Shown here: in pieces, positions 1-7,788 of the stretch
How the letters are laid out: every line of letters begins with the position of its first letter
Numbering within the stretch: the stretch's first letter is position 1
Assembly (NCBI RefSeq): GCF_008327685.1
Contig: NZ_BDDE01000029.1
Location: 105,296-169,295 of the forward strand
Origin: Actinomadura sp. K4S16
GTDB lineage: Bacteria > Actinomycetota > Actinomycetes > Streptosporangiales > Streptosporangiaceae
Direction of reading: 5' to 3'
Length of the DNA: 64,000 bases
Translations under genes and position numbers: made by a program
The notes under the pieces: model-generated
Told to the model about the DNA's origin: nothing
Database searches by the model: none
What the model saw: the letters and a program-made list of their open reading frames with translations, nothing else

Positions 1-185
1 GCGAGCGCGAGGTCCTCACCCTCATCGCGCGCGGCCTGTCCAACACCGAGCTAGCCGAGCACCTCCACCTGAGCCCCGCCACCGTGAAGACCCACATCGG
101 CCACCTGCTGGCCAAACTCCACGCCCGCGACCGCGCCCAACTGGTCATAACCGCCTACGAAACCGGCCTGATCCGCCCCCGCTGA
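1..185 (+). CDS. LuxR-family regulator, C-terminal fragment
   Basis: The window opens inside this gene; only the last 60 codons are present, read from base 3 to the TGA at 183-185. The visible peptide is a complete LuxR/GerE helix-turn-helix (EREVLTLIARGLSNTELAEHL, then LSPATVKTHIGHLLAKL) followed by a short tail ending GLIRPR. This layout is typical of the output domain of a NarL/FixJ response regulator, so a DNA-binding transcription factor is likely. The receiver domain expected upstream lies outside the window, so membership of the two-component class is inferred. It is convergent with the LLM oxidoreductase. Confidence 0.85.
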   Translation, partial: EREVLTLIARGLSNTELAEHLHLSPATVKTHIGHLLAKLHARDRAQLVITAYETGLIRPR

Positions 186-487
186 CCCCGTGCGAGCCCT
201 GGGGTGCCGCCCGCGCGGTGTAACTCTCGCCGGGCCGCGCTGTGCAGGACCGCGCAGTGCGACCTGTGCCGTGCAGGGCTGTGGCCTCTTGAGATCCGTG
301 CGGGACCGCGCTGGGCGGGGGCCGGGCCGTGCGGCGGGCGAGCAGGAGGTCCGGTTGAGCCCGCTCAGGCCGGACCGGTCGGTTGTCGTGGCCCATGTGC
401 CACCGGGTAAGAAGCCGACCCGGCGGTCCGGAGGCACGGGCTTGAGGCCTTGGGCGGCGCTGGGCAGGCGCGTGGCCGGGACGGTCG
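186..487. other. intergenic spacer, no gene
   Basis: I see no supportable gene here once the oxidoreductase frameshift is corrected. The spacer contains several imperfect copies of a short G/C-rich word around CCGTGC / CCGCGC (about 230-330) and is read in frame by the uncorrected oxidoreductase ORF, but without family similarity. Confidence 0.5.
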
Positions 488-1385
488 TCAGAGCAGGGCG
501 GGGGCCCAGGCGTTCGAAATGGTCGGCGGCCGAGGACAGGTCCGGAGTGAAGACCGTGACGCAGACGTGGTCGGCTCCCGCGTCCAGGTGCTCCTGGACC
601 CTCTTGGCGATGGCGGTCTCATCGCCCCAGATGAAGCAGGCGTCGATGACCTCGTCAGAGCCGCCGCCGGAGAGCGCTTCGTCGCCGTATCCGAGCGACT
701 TGAGGGAGCGGACGTAAGGGGAGCCCGGAATCGCCAACATCTGCGTCCCTCTTGCGATACCGCGTGCTTTCGCCGGGTCAGTCTCGAGGATGGCGCTCTG
801 CATGGCGATGAGGAGCTTGTCGTCGCCGAGCCTCTCCCGGGCCTGCCGGGTGTGCTCGACGGGCATCGCAGCGGGGAGAGCGCCGTCCGCGCGGTCGCGG
901 GCCAGTTCCTGCATCTTCGGCCCGAGGGCCGCGAGCAGCCGCGGGAAAGGCTTCTCGGGTACGGGCGCCGCGTCGACGGCCGCGTCCATGCCGTCGAGGT
1001 ATTCGCGCATCCGGGTCAGCGGGCTTGTCCACTTCTGCCCGCTCTGCTCCACGATCGCGCCCATGCTGACGCCCACACCGAGCGCGAGGCGCCCCGGGTA
1101 GGCGTCGGCCAGGACCGACGCCGCACCCTGCATGGTGGCGGGATGCCGTGCCCACAGGTTCGCGACGGCCGAGCCGAGAACGATCCGCTCGGTCGCAGCC
1201 AGCATCACGCTGAGCTGCGTGAACACCTCCCGCCCGCCGATCGCCTCGTTCACCCATATCGACCCGTAGCCCGCCCGCTCGACGCGCTGCGCCGCACGCC
1301 GCCATTCGTCCGCCGGCGCGATGGGCGTCACGAGCCCGACGCCGATCCTGCCGAGCGCGGCGCGAGCCTCGTCCACCGCCGTCAT
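488..1385 (-). CDS. LLM-class F420-dependent oxidoreductase (TIGR03620-like), apparent 3' frameshift
   Basis: A luciferase-like TIM-barrel oxidoreductase, expected to use coenzyme F420 with an unknown substrate. The start IGVGLVTP...EWRRAAQRVERAGYGSIWVNE, the block LGSAVANLWARHPATMQGAASVLADAYPGR and the end ADHVCVTVFTPD are typical of the MSMEG_4141-type family. The uncorrected frame runs on to base 51 (444 aa), through unrelated sequence and 135 bp into the LuxR gene. Removing one base from the G5C3 run at 500-507 turns ERLGPRPAL into ERLAPALL followed by TGA at 488-490. That is the usual family end and gives 298 aa. AGGAGG lies just before the ATG. Either a real frameshift or an assembly error in a homopolymer. 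Divergent from the TetR gene. Confidence 0.8.
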
Positions 1386-1474
1386 CGGTCCTCCTATAAT
1401 CGGAACGCTTAACCCGCTTAGGACGGTACCGGAACGTCCGCCCCGCTTGTCAACCCCGACGAAGGAGGTGCCGG
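1386..1474. promoter_or_regulatory. divergent promoter/operator region, LLM oxidoreductase / TetR
   Basis: The space between the two divergent genes is relatively A/T rich. It holds a TATAAT at 1395-1400 on the + strand, a TTGACA on the - strand at 1449-1454, and an inverted repeat GGACG-N9-CGTCC at 1421-1439. CGGAACG occurs directly repeated at 1401 and 1430. A TetR-type repressor is encoded next door, so this is a plausible autoregulatory operator controlling both genes. Seen: the motifs. Inferred: the binding. Confidence 0.45.
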
Positions 1475-2179
1475 GTGAGCGAACGCGCGCTGCGCGCCGA
1501 CGCGCGCCGCAACCGCGAGCGCATCCTCCAGGCCGCGTTCGAGGCCTTCGCCGCGGACGGCCGCCTCGTCCCGCTCGACGACATCGCCCGCCGGGCCGGT
1601 GTCGGAGCAGGGACCGTCTACCGCCACTTTCCGACCAAGGAGGTCCTGTTCCAGGCGGTCGTCTCGGACCGCATCGAGCGGATCGTGGACGAGGCGCAGG
1701 CGCTCGTCCACGCAGATGATCCCGGAGAGGCCTTCTACGGCTTCCTGATGTGGGTCGTGGAGCGTGCGATGTTCAACCACGCCCTGTGCGACGCCTTGGC
1801 CGCGGACCTGCGAACGCTGGACGTCCAAGGCATGGACGAGCAGTTCGCCTCGGCCCTGGGCGGTCTGCTGCGACGGGCGCAGGACGCGGGCGCGGTCCGC
1901 TCGGACGTCGACGTCCACGATGTCCGCGCCCTCATGGTCGGCGCCATGCTGATGGAACGCCAGCGGCGCCCCGATGGCCGGCCCGGACGCATGACGGCGC
2001 TGGCGTGCGATGCTCTCCGTCCCGTAACGAAAGACGACGAAACGCTGCCCGAATCGCGTAACGAAAGGTACTGCGAGGTGTGCGGGAAGCCGCTCACCTC
2101 GGCGCCGACGGGACGCCCCGCCCGGTTCTGCGGCGCCGCCTGCCGCCAGAAGGCCCACCGCCGGAGGAAAACCGGTTGA
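1475..2179 (+). CDS. TetR/AcrR regulator with C-terminal cysteine-rich (zinc-finger-like) tail
   Basis: The N-terminus is a TetR DNA-binding domain (NRERILQAAFEAFAADG, then LDDIARRAGVGAGTVYRHFPTKEVLF), followed by an all-helical ligand domain to about residue 195. The last 35 residues are unusual: CEVCGKPL...RFCGAACRQKAHRRR, a CxxC...CxxxC arrangement resembling a small zinc ribbon with a basic end. The start is GTG with AAGGAGG six bases upstream. The likely target is the divergent LLM oxidoreductase and itself. At 234 aa it is longer than a plain TetR protein because of the tail, which could bind metal or add DNA or protein contacts; that role is inference. Confidence 0.9.
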   Translation: MSERALRADARRNRERILQAAFEAFAADGRLVPLDDIARRAGVGAGTVYRHFPTKEVLFQAVVSDRIERIVDEAQALVHADDPGEAFYGFLMWVVERAMFNHALCDALAADLRTLDVQGMDEQFASALGGLLRRAQDAGAVRSDVDVHDVRALMVGAMLMERQRRPDGRPGRMTALACDALRPVTKDDETLPESRNERYCEVCGKPLTSAPTGRPARFCGAACRQKAHRRRKTG

Positions 2180-2213
2180 GCCGCAGCGAGCCCCGCGCCA
2201 CCCTGGCGGGATC

Positions 2214-2804
2214 ATGCGCACACGCGAGATCCGTGCCTGCTACGACCGCGACTCGATCACCGTCTACCAGGCGTACGCCCCCGAGATCGGCGGTCCGGCG
2301 GCGAGGCAGGGCACGTTCGTCCCGCCGTTCTCCCGGCACCGCATGACCTGGATCAAGCCGTCCTTCCTGTGGCTCATGGCCCGCAGCAACTGGGCCCGCA
2401 AGCCCGGACAGGAGACGATCCTCGCGGTGCGGATCACCCGGGCGGGCTGGGAGGAGGCGCTGGGCCTCGCCGTCCCGACCGATCCCGACCGCCGCGTCTT
2501 CCGGAGCGCCGATGAATGGCCCCGCCGGTTCGCCAAGGCTATGGTGCACGTCCAATGGGACCCTGAACGCTCCCTTCACGGCCGGAAACTCGAAACGCGC
2601 AGCATCCAGATAGGCCTCAGCCGCCACATCGTCGACCGCTACGTCGACGACTGGATCATCGGCATCGAGGACCGCACCCCGCTGGTCCGCAAGATCCACG
2701 GACTCCGCCAGGCCGGCCGGATCCCCCAGGCCAGAGCGCTCCTCCCCGAGGAACGCCCGTACCCGCTGGCGCCCGCCCTGGCCGAACGGCTGGGAGCGTC
2801 CTAG
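2214..2804 (+). CDS. DUF4291 family protein
   Basis: A 196-residue soluble protein matching the DUF4291 family by its start (IRACYDRDSITVYQAY), the central RMTWIKPSFLWLMARSNWA block and GQETILAVRITRAGWE. The function of the family is not established. The length is normal and the protein looks intact. The gene sits 34 bp after the TetR gene on the same strand with only a weak ribosome binding site, so co-transcription is possible. A hairpin terminator follows at 2947. Confidence 0.85.
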   Translation: MRTREIRACYDRDSITVYQAYAPEIGGPAARQGTFVPPFSRHRMTWIKPSFLWLMARSNWARKPGQETILAVRITRAGWEEALGLAVPTDPDRRVFRSADEWPRRFAKAMVHVQWDPERSLHGRKLETRSIQIGLSRHIVDRYVDDWIIGIEDRTPLVRKIHGLRQAGRIPQARALLPEERPYPLAPALAERLGAS

Positions 2805-2946
2805 CAAGCGCGGCCTGGTCGAAACCGAACGCCCCCACCCGCCGGGCCAGGGTGACAACAGACCTCGTCACGACATGCGCCGCACCGCAGGCGTTCTCCT
2901 CGCTCATCCAGGTGACGGGGAGGGGCCTGGTAGTCCATGACCCAAA

Positions 2947-2976
2947 CCCCCGCGGGTCTCCGGATGGCCGCGGGGG
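2947..2976. terminator. intrinsic hairpin between convergent genes
   Basis: CCCCCGCGG and CCGCGGGGG form a perfect 9-bp stem around a 12-base loop, between the convergent ends of the DUF4291 gene and the hydrolase gene. No U-tract follows, as is common in actinomycetes. Confidence 0.6.
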
Positions 2977-2980
2977 CCCG

Positions 2981-3670
2981 TCATCGCGTGCGGTAGGTCT
3001 CCAGGCGGTCGGCCAGTTCTCGGGGACGGCTCAGTGCGACGAGGTGCCCTCCGGGCATCTCGTCAACGGTGATGCCCAGCCGTTCGCCCACCACCCGCCG
3101 CTGGAAGTCCAGTGGAAAGAAGCGGTCGTCGCGTGCTTGCAGGAAGACGGTCGGAGTACTGGGCCACTTGTGGAGCGGCCACGGCTCTGTGAACGGGGTG
3201 GCCGACTGCGGAGCCTCCTGCGACAGCGCCACCGCCTTCACTTCGTCCGGCACGTCGTGGAAGAAGTACTCTTCGGCGTCGAACTCGGCGGGCGGCGTCC
3301 GTCCATCACGGACCGCCTGGTCGGACATCGCCTTCGCCTGCCCGGTGTTCTCCCACCATTCGCCGCCCGTCTCGCCTGGCGACGGGACCATGGCGTTGAG
3401 CAGCACGAGCAGGTCGACCGGCAGCCTCTCGCAGACGAGCGGTGCCGTGAGGCCGCCCATCGACTGCGCCACCAGGATGAGGTCCCTGCGGTCGCCGATC
3501 GCCTCGAGCACGGTGTCGACGTACTCCGTCAGGCCCGCGGAGTCATCACCGGCGGGAAGGTCGACGGCCACGACGTCGTGTCCTCGCGCCCGCAGCTCTG
3601 GTACCAGCCGGTGCCAGTACCAGGCCTGGCCCCCCGCTCCGGGGATGAGTGTGTAGGTCGCCATGGTCAT
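2981..3670 (-). CDS. alpha/beta hydrolase
   Basis: An alpha/beta-hydrolase-fold protein of about 229 aa. The oxyanion loop YTLIPGAGGQAWYWHRLVPEL and the nucleophile elbow AQSMGG (Ser; the usual first Gly is Ala) are visible. An acid in LQARDDRFFP and the late His in MPGGHLVALSRP complete the triad. It resembles the salicylate esterase/hydroxynitrile lyase-like group; the substrate is unknown. The chosen ATG at 3670 follows GGAGGA; a second ATG lies six bases further in, and a longer reading frame to 3718 has no support. Divergent from the DUF6504-like gene, 113 bp from its LexA box. Confidence 0.88.
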   Translation of the reverse strand: MTMATYTLIPGAGGQAWYWHRLVPELRARGHDVVAVDLPAGDDSAGLTEYVDTVLEAIGDRRDLILVAQSMGGLTAPLVCERLPVDLLVLLNAMVPSPGETGGEWWENTGQAKAMSDQAVRDGRTPPAEFDAEEYFFHDVPDEVKAVALSQEAPQSATPFTEPWPLHKWPSTPTVFLQARDDRFFPLDFQRRVVGERLGITVDEMPGGHLVALSRPRELADRLETYRTR

Positions 3671-3781
3671 CGTCCTCCGTAGTCCGACGACAGCGACGGT
3701 AGCGCCCCCCACGGACAATCAGGTCCAGAGCCAGGGGCGGGACGGTGCTTCCGTCGGCCGCCACGGCGTGTCGGGTTCGCT

Positions 3782-3797
3782 TCGAACGTGTGTTCGG
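3782..3797. promoter_or_regulatory. LexA (SOS) box with overlapping promoter
   Basis: TCGAAC-GTGT-GTTCGG fits the actinobacterial/Bacillus-type SOS box (CGAAC-N4-GTTCG) with a perfect core palindrome at 3783-3796. A -10-like TACCTT follows at 3800-3805, nine bases before the GTG start at 3814. LexA bound here would block the promoter of the downstream gene. Confidence 0.75.
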
Positions 3798-3813
3798 ACT
3801 ACCTTGTCGTCTC

Positions 3814-4044
3814 GTGCTGATCGACGAACCGGTCTCGGCGGAGACCACGCCCACGGGCCGCCCCTCCCAGATCACCGGCCCCCGCGGCCGCTACCGCGTG
3901 CGCCGGGTCCTTGAGGAATGGCAGGCCCCGGGCCAGGCGAGGTTCTACCGCCTCCAGGTGGCGACACCGGACGGCCTCGCAATCGCCGAGGTCATCGCCC
4001 CCCACCAGCCCGGCCCCTGGACCCTCCACCAGGTCTGGCCCTGA
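3814..4044 (+). CDS. DUF6504-like small protein, predicted SOS-regulated
   Basis: A 76-residue protein with the pattern EPVSAETTPTGRPSQI...GRYRVRRVLEEWQ...FYRLQV..PDG...HQVW, matching DUF6504-type proteins. From memory, genes of this family often sit beside ImuB/DnaE2 mutagenesis genes in actinobacteria; that association is recollection and not visible here. No ribosome binding site precedes the GTG at 3814, and the -10 box is nine bases upstream, so the transcript is probably leaderless. The preceding LexA box predicts induction by DNA damage. The same frame is open to 3745, but that would place the box inside the gene. Confidence 0.72.
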   Translation: MLIDEPVSAETTPTGRPSQITGPRGRYRVRRVLEEWQAPGQARFYRLQVATPDGLAIAEVIAPHQPGPWTLHQVWP

Positions 4045-4349
4045 CCCTCCCACCTGGTAAACGCCCGCCTCGGTCATGTCCGCTCGCGATGCGCAGGACG
4101 TGGCAGTCGTGCTTCGCCGCTGGGGCCCTGGATCTGTCGTCGTGGGACGTGCGGGAGGGGCTGGGGGTTGGCTGGGGTGCAGTGGCATGTCCGCTCCGAT
4201 GCCCAGGGCCTCGCGACCGTCCCTTCGCCACTCCATCTCGGCTATGGGGAGGCGGGTGCCTCGCGCTGAGATGATCGACAGATCTTGATCGACCTTCTTG
4301 TACGGTGCGGGCCTTGGCGGGGCGTGCGCAGGAGGCCAGGATCGGCGCC

Positions 4350-5510
4350 ATGGACCTGCTGGAGACTCTGGTCGGCAAGGGATTGCGCCGTGAGCCGCTG
4401 TCCCGGGCCGAGGCGCTCGCGGTGCTGGAAACCTCCGATGACGAATTGCTCGACGTGGTGGCGGCCGCCGGCAAGGTACGGCGGCACTGGTTCGGGCGCC
4501 GGGTCAAGCTGAACTACCTGGTCAACCTGAAGTCGGGGCTCTGTCCTGAGGACTGCTCGTACTGCTCTCAACGGCTGGGGTCGGAGGCGGGCGTCCTGAC
4601 CTACACCTGGCTGAAGCCCGACGAGGCGGCCGCGGCGGCGGAAGCGGGCGTGGCCGGTGGCGCCAAACGCCTGTGCCTGGTGGCCAGTGGACGTGGCCCG
4701 ACCGACCGGGACGTGGAACGGGTCGCCGGCATCATCGACGCGATCAAAGAACGCGACGAGGATGTGGAGATCTGCGCCTGTCTTGGGCTGCTGTCCGGCG
4801 CGCAGGCCGGGCGGCTGCGAGAGGTCGGCGTCGACGCCTACAGCCACAATCTGAACACCGCCGAAGCCGCGTACGCGGACATCTGCACCACGCACGAGTT
4901 CGGCGACCGGGTCGACACCGTCCGGCAGACCAAGGCGGCGGGCCTGTCGGCGTGCTCCGGGCTGATCGCCGGCATGGGGGAGGGCGACGCGGACCTGGTG
5001 GACGTGGTCTTCGCGCTGCGCGACCTGGACGTGGACTCGGTCCCGGTGAACTTCTTGATCCCGTTCGACGGGACGCCGATGGCCGAGAAATGGGCCCTCA
5101 CCCCGCAGCGCTGCCTGCGGATCCTGGCGATGGTGCGTTTCGTCTGCCCGGACGTGGAGGTGCGTCTCGCCGGCGGGCGGGAGATCCATCTGCGAACGCT
5201 CCAGCCCCTGGCGCTGCACGTGGTCAACTCGATCTTCCTGGGCGACTACCTGACCAGCGAGGGGCAGGCCGGCAAGGCGGACCTCGACATGATCGCCGAC
5301 GCGGGCTTCGAGGTGGAAGGTGCGGCTACCGCCACACTTCCCGAACACCGAAGGCGATCGAAGGCCCCCGTGTCCGATGCCGCACCCGATCGGGAGGACA
5401 TCGGCGACGACGGCGACGCTCGCCCCGCGCAGCTCCCAGGGCCTGCCCGAACCGACCTGGTCGCGGTACGCCGCCGAGGAGCAGGCACCAACCTGCCCCC
5501 CAACGCCTGA
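4350..5510 (+). CDS. bioB: biotin synthase
   Basis: A radical SAM enzyme inserting sulfur into dethiobiotin to give biotin. CPEDCSYCSQR (CxxxCxxC) binds the 4Fe-4S cluster with SAM; conserved blocks YSHNLNTAE, CSGLIAGMGE, VNFLIPFDGTPM and GREIHLRTLQPLALHVVNSIFLGDYLT follow. The protein is 386 aa from the ATG at 4350; the frame is open 15 codons further upstream without support. The C-terminal 55 residues are a low-complexity linker ending VRRRGAGTNLPPNA, as in other actinobacterial BioB proteins. No other biotin genes are adjacent. Confidence 0.95.
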   Translation: MDLLETLVGKGLRREPLSRAEALAVLETSDDELLDVVAAAGKVRRHWFGRRVKLNYLVNLKSGLCPEDCSYCSQRLGSEAGVLTYTWLKPDEAAAAAEAGVAGGAKRLCLVASGRGPTDRDVERVAGIIDAIKERDEDVEICACLGLLSGAQAGRLREVGVDAYSHNLNTAEAAYADICTTHEFGDRVDTVRQTKAAGLSACSGLIAGMGEGDADLVDVVFALRDLDVDSVPVNFLIPFDGTPMAEKWALTPQRCLRILAMVRFVCPDVEVRLAGGREIHLRTLQPLALHVVNSIFLGDYLTSEGQAGKADLDMIADAGFEVEGAATATLPEHRRRSKAPVSDAAPDREDIGDDGDARPAQLPGPARTDLVAVRRRGAGTNLPPNA

Positions 5511-5610
5511 CCCGCGCGACCTACCCCCGGCGCTGCCCGAACATCACCCCCGTCGATCTCACCCCAGCCCTTCTGGCCCCGCATTCACCCCGGCCGCCGT
5601 CGCACGGGTC

Positions 5611-5960
5611 GCCTGCACCAGAGAGCCCTCACGCGCGGCGGCGCCTGCACCAGGGGGCGCTCACAAGCGGGGCACCTTCAGAAGCGGGCGGGCGCTCGCA
5701 TTAGCGGGCGCCTCCGGAGGTGGGCGGCGGGGGCATGGGTGGGGGCCTGCAGGGGTGGGCGGGCGGCCGTACGGGGCCCCCACAGGTGGGTGGCGGTTGT
5801 ACGGGTGGATCACCTCACGAGGCGGGCGGGCACTCGCGTGAGCGGGCTTTTTGGAGGTGGGCGGCGGTGGCATGGGTGGGGCATCTGCAGAGGTTCGCGG
5901 GCGGTTGTACGGGCGGGGCGCCTCTGGAGGCGGGGGCGTTTCGCGGGCGAGTCGTCTTCA
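5611..5960. repeat. degenerate direct repeats in a non-coding spacer
   Basis: The 560-bp gap between bioB and the MazG-like gene has no supportable gene. It contains a 32-bp direct repeat (GCCTGCACCAG... at 5611 and 5643) and a longer, about 95-bp, imperfect direct repeat at 5682-5776 and 5820-5919 with a 138-bp period. Both long copies share GCGGGCGGGC, GAGGTGGGCGGCGG and GGCATGGGTGGGG. A third partial copy starts near 5926. The strand is strongly G-rich. Confidence 0.65.
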
Positions 5961-6073
5961 TTGGTGGGGGCGGTCGCACGGGCGCGCCTTCATCCATGTG
6001 GGGCCGGCATCCATAGGCGAGGTGTCTCCATGGGCGGGACGCATTCGAGGAGGCGCCTCCTAAGGGGGCGTGG

Positions 6074-6742
6074 CTAGTGGGGGAGGCGGAGGACGAGGCG
6101 TTTGGAGAAGGCTCCTCGTTCTGCGGCCTTGGCGGCGCGCTGGTCTTCCAATTGGTCGGGGGTGAGGCCGTGGAGGGAGGCGAGTGCGTGGAGTACCTCC
6201 AGAAGGTCGGCGAGCTCCGTGGGGTCGCTGGTCGCGACGTACTCGCTGGCCTCCTCGTAGAGCTTGGCGCGTAGCAGGGACGCTTGCTCGTGATGGGCCG
6301 CGATCCGTGTCTCCGGGGTCCGGCCCGCTTCCCGGATGATGTCGGGTATCCGATCGCGGACGAGCTTCTCGGCCCGGACATTCTCCTTGGTCTGGTGCAC
6401 CGTGCCGCCGTGGCGCCTGTCCAGGGACTGGATCCACTGGACGGCGACCGCCGCAGTCTGGACCAGTTCGTTACGGAGGCTTTCCGGGGCGGACTCGGCC
6501 AGCGCTTCGAAGAACTCCTCGGCGAGGATGTGACGCCATGTCAGCTCCCCACGCGCTCCTGCCGCAACGCATTCCTGCTTCGCCTCCTCAGCTCGTGCGG
6601 TGAAGCCCGGGCCGGTGCCGTCCGGGAACTCCTGGACGCCCCACGTCCGGTCCTGGGCTTCGCGTTCGGCCGCCAAATCCGCCAGCGCTCTCGCGAGCGA
6701 CCCTGGTGCCTGCTCGTTCTCCATGCCGGCGACGTTAGCCAC
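6074..6742 (-). CDS. tandem MazG-like NTP pyrophosphohydrolase-type protein
   Basis: A protein of 222 aa with two all-alpha NTP-pyrophosphatase-like halves. The N-terminal half (about 1-110) has REAQDRTWG and EEFFEALAE...NELVQTAAVAVQWI, like phage and actinomycete MazG-related proteins. The C-terminal half (about 120-215) starts KLVRDRIPDIIREAG and has LYEEASEYVATSDPTELADLLEVLHAL, the phosphoribosyl-ATP pyrophosphohydrolase-like pattern with acidic metal ligands. Cleavage of noncanonical nucleotides is the family expectation, not shown here. The GTG start at 6742 overlaps the stop of the upstream gene by eight bases; an internal ATG at 6724 is an alternative. Confidence 0.75.
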   Translation of the reverse strand: MANVAGMENEQAPGSLARALADLAAEREAQDRTWGVQEFPDGTGPGFTARAEEAKQECVAAGARGELTWRHILAEEFFEALAESAPESLRNELVQTAAVAVQWIQSLDRRHGGTVHQTKENVRAEKLVRDRIPDIIREAGRTPETRIAAHHEQASLLRAKLYEEASEYVATSDPTELADLLEVLHALASLHGLTPDQLEDQRAAKAAERGAFSKRLVLRLPH

Positions 6743-7649
6743 TCGGATGGCTCGCCATGGCGTGGTCCGGCTCGCAGCTGAGCAGTTCGTGCAGGACGGG
6801 CGGGAGTTCGTCCCATAGCCACTCGTTCAATGTGCCGGGAAAGTCCGCGGGCGGACGTATGGCCAGGCGGCGGGGCGTCACCTCGATGAGGCGCACCGCG
6901 ATGGGTCCGTCGTCCCACAGGGGGTCGCGGTTTCCCCAGAACGCGGAGAAGTCGGCGCTCGTCAGCAGCAGTTCCGCGGGCAGGGTGTGCTCGCCCGGGT
7001 GCCTGCCGAGGGGCAGCAGCCGCTGGGCGGTCGTGCGGAGTACGTTGAGCGCTGCCAGGTCGTGCGGGCAGGCGACGCCGGTGATCTGGAGTTCGGGCAG
7101 TCCGAACCGGCCCAACCCCCGTGTCGTGAGGTGGACGCAGGCGCAGCCGTCGATGTCCTCCTCGTCGGCGGTGCAGCGGCCGGAGTTCCGGTAGGGCGGC
7201 AGGGTGGTGCCCAGCCAGTCGTCGGCGAGGGCGAAATCTTCGAATCTCCCGAAGGGGATGACGGGCAGGACTTGGCGCGAGGCGACGTCCACGGGCACGC
7301 CGCAGAGCGATTCGGCGATCGCCTTCGTCGCGGCGCGGGCGAGGTGCGGCCCTAACGGCAGGTCACCGGCCGGCAGGACCGAGGTGACGGCGATGTGCGT
7401 CGTCGCTCGGCGCAGCCGTTCGACGTCGTCGGCGTCCGCACCGGTGACGCCGGAGAGGTCCCACGGGGAGGCGGCGGCGGGGTGGCAGGCGAGCGCGAGG
7501 CGGGGCGAGGCGAGCCGTTCCGACACCGCCGCCGCGAAGGAGCCGGAGAACCTCCGGAGGATCGCCGCCGACAGGTCGCCGGGGTTCCTGTCGGTCGCGA
7601 CGACGAAATCGGCGGTCGTCTCTTCGGGGACCGTGATGGTGACGCGCAT
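6735..7649 (-). CDS. unknown actinomycete protein, paralog A
   Basis: An unrecognised soluble protein of 304 aa. It is a clear paralog of the gene at 18363-19313. The shared core is LADDWLGTTLPPYRNSGRCT (A) versus LADRWLGDVLPPFRANGRCT (B), then NGCAC/DGCAC, TRGL-RFGLPELQIT, VACPHDLAALNVLRTTA-RLL and finally NEWLWDELPP versus NDWLWGDTLP. Two conserved cysteines lie in GRCTA and CACVH and one in ACPHDL, which might bind metal. ATG 7649 follows GAGGAGG. The 22-bp promoter element at 7721-7742 is shared with paralog B. It is the first gene of a probable pair with the MazG-like gene. Confidence 0.8.
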   Translation of the reverse strand: MRVTITVPEETTADFVVATDRNPGDLSAAILRRFSGSFAAAVSERLASPRLALACHPAAASPWDLSGVTGADADDVERLRRATTHIAVTSVLPAGDLPLGPHLARAATKAIAESLCGVPVDVASRQVLPVIPFGRFEDFALADDWLGTTLPPYRNSGRCTADEEDIDGCACVHLTTRGLGRFGLPELQITGVACPHDLAALNVLRTTAQRLLPLGRHPGEHTLPAELLLTSADFSAFWGNRDPLWDDGPIAVRLIEVTPRRLAIRPPADFPGTLNEWLWDELPPVLHELLSCEPDHAMASHPSG

Positions 7650-7720
7650 TGCAGCCTCCTCGGGGCCGTTGGACCGGCGTGCGAGATTCAGCTTCGAGGA
7701 GGCCGCCGGACGGAACGAGG

Positions 7721-7742
7721 AGAACGAGATTCTGTGGATAAC
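7721..7742 (-). promoter_or_regulatory. conserved 22-bp element, copy 1
   Basis: Read on the gene strand: GTTATCCACAGAA, then three bases (TCT), then CGTTCT. It contains a perfect DnaA-box nonamer TTATCCACA overlapping a dyad AGAA...TTCT. It lies 71 bp before the start of paralog A. Copies in the same orientation occur at 12850 and 19376. Confidence 0.65.
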
Positions 7743-7788
7743 GCGCGCCGACGTCCGCGCGGCACGTGCGGGCTCCTCCGCTCCGAGG

